DNA from: a gamma proteobacterium symbiont of Ctena orbiculata
GTDB lineage: Bacteria; Pseudomonadota; Gammaproteobacteria; Chromatiales; Chromatiaceae
Length of the DNA: 64,000 nucleotides
Assembly (NCBI GenBank): GCA_003094535.1
Contig: NATV01000118.1
Coordinates: 1-64,000, forward strand
Reading direction: 5' to 3'
Below, piece by piece: positions 63,803 to 64,000 of this stretch (position 1 is the first letter of the stretch; the number at the start of each line of letters is the position of its first letter). The notes below the pieces were generated by a model. The model saw only the letters and a program-made list of their open reading frames with translations, made no database searches and was not told the origin of the DNA. A program made the position numbers and the translations under genes.

Positions 63803-64000
63803 TGGACTTTATTCCTCTGCCAGTTTCTTTGATCGATTGATCCATTCACTGTCTGCTTGCGTTGGATGTCGCCCCCAGGCGATCAATCTCTACTCCACCG
63901 ATACTCACTGACGCAGCGAGACTGGGACTAACCCCATAGATATGCATCCGTAATTAAATTTACATTCTTCGGCTTTCCGGCAATGGTGGGAAAAGACAGT
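63803..64000 (-). promoter_or_regulatory. upstream region of the oxidase operon
   Basis: 198 bases up to the window edge. The AT-rich part at 63935-63970 is the likely promoter area of the giant-protein operon, but I see no convincing -35/-10 pair and no operator that I can name. Confidence 0.3.

Overview
The window reads as chromosome of a gammaproteobacterium, most likely a marine or symbiotic sulfur-oxidising chemolithotroph of the Chromatiales/Sedimenticola type. This is an inference from gene content: an sthA-type transhydrogenase, a long YeiH-type putative sulfate exporter, a DsrC/TusE-like protein, a bacteriohemerythrin-linked chemoreceptor, bactofilin, SCO1 proteins and a sigma54 TRAP-receptor regulon. 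There are no rRNA or tRNA genes, phage genes, transposases or CRISPR arrays. Most of the sequence is moderately GC-rich. More AT-rich patches lie at 12.05-12.45, 29.5-31.1 and 45.4-45.9 kb.

Left part (1-18.6 kb): an integron-like attC remnant with a small membrane-protein cassette, a nested inverted-repeat block, sthA, a MITE-like element, a crotonase, two chemoreceptors (one ending in a hemerythrin domain), an ExeA-type AAA ATPase fused to an OmpA domain, a LolA-like exported pair, a VirK/DUF535 protein, a stress-protein operon ending downstream of a YeiH-type exporter, a MarR regulator and a YbhB protein.

18.8-29.5 kb is a light/oxidative-stress island. Nine minus-strand genes are packed with overlapping start and stop codons: FAD amine oxidase, DUF1365, a frameshifted cyclopropane-fatty-acid synthase, chalcone-isomerase-like, GPH-type MFS, DUF3833, SDR, NTF2-like, and a CarH/LitR-type MerR-B12 regulator. 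Five plus-strand genes diverge from it (small protein, glutathione peroxidase, DUF3429, TIGR01777 epimerase, SDR). The shared 156-bp divergent promoter holds three copies of a TGTA-N3-TACA operator overlapping both predicted promoters. The genes look like a B12-photoreceptor-controlled lipid-modification and peroxide-defence regulon.

29.5-47.3 kb is mixed housekeeping and signalling: rhodanese, choice-of-anchor I protein, YqjM-like flavin oxidoreductase, ferredoxin-NADP reductase, a cysteine-less DsrC-like protein, an Lpp-like lipoprotein, a DctB/DctD-type two-component pair followed by a palindrome, a sigma54 promoter and a TAXI receptor gene, a pterin dehydratase, bactofilin plus a methyltransferase-like gene, a heme-sensing GGDEF/EAL protein, an orphan NarL-type regulator and a SCO1 protein.

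47.5-63.8 kb is one minus-strand run of nine exported or membrane-anchored proteins and is the most unusual part. It encodes, in transcription order, a 2033-residue secreted multidomain protein with a parallel beta-helix, three multicopper-oxidase-like polypeptides, two small exported proteins (one a free-standing subtilisin prodomain), a small membrane-anchored Cys protein, a SCO1 domain fused to two copies of a four-cysteine module, and a subtilisin with Calx-beta and MopE-type metal-binding motifs. The first two oxidase polypeptides together carry the four His motifs that one multicopper oxidase normally has on a single chain. I interpret the operon as a self-contained extracellular copper-oxidase system (structural partner, split oxidase, copper loader, maturation protease and its inhibitor/chaperone). 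Its substrate cannot be read from the sequence.
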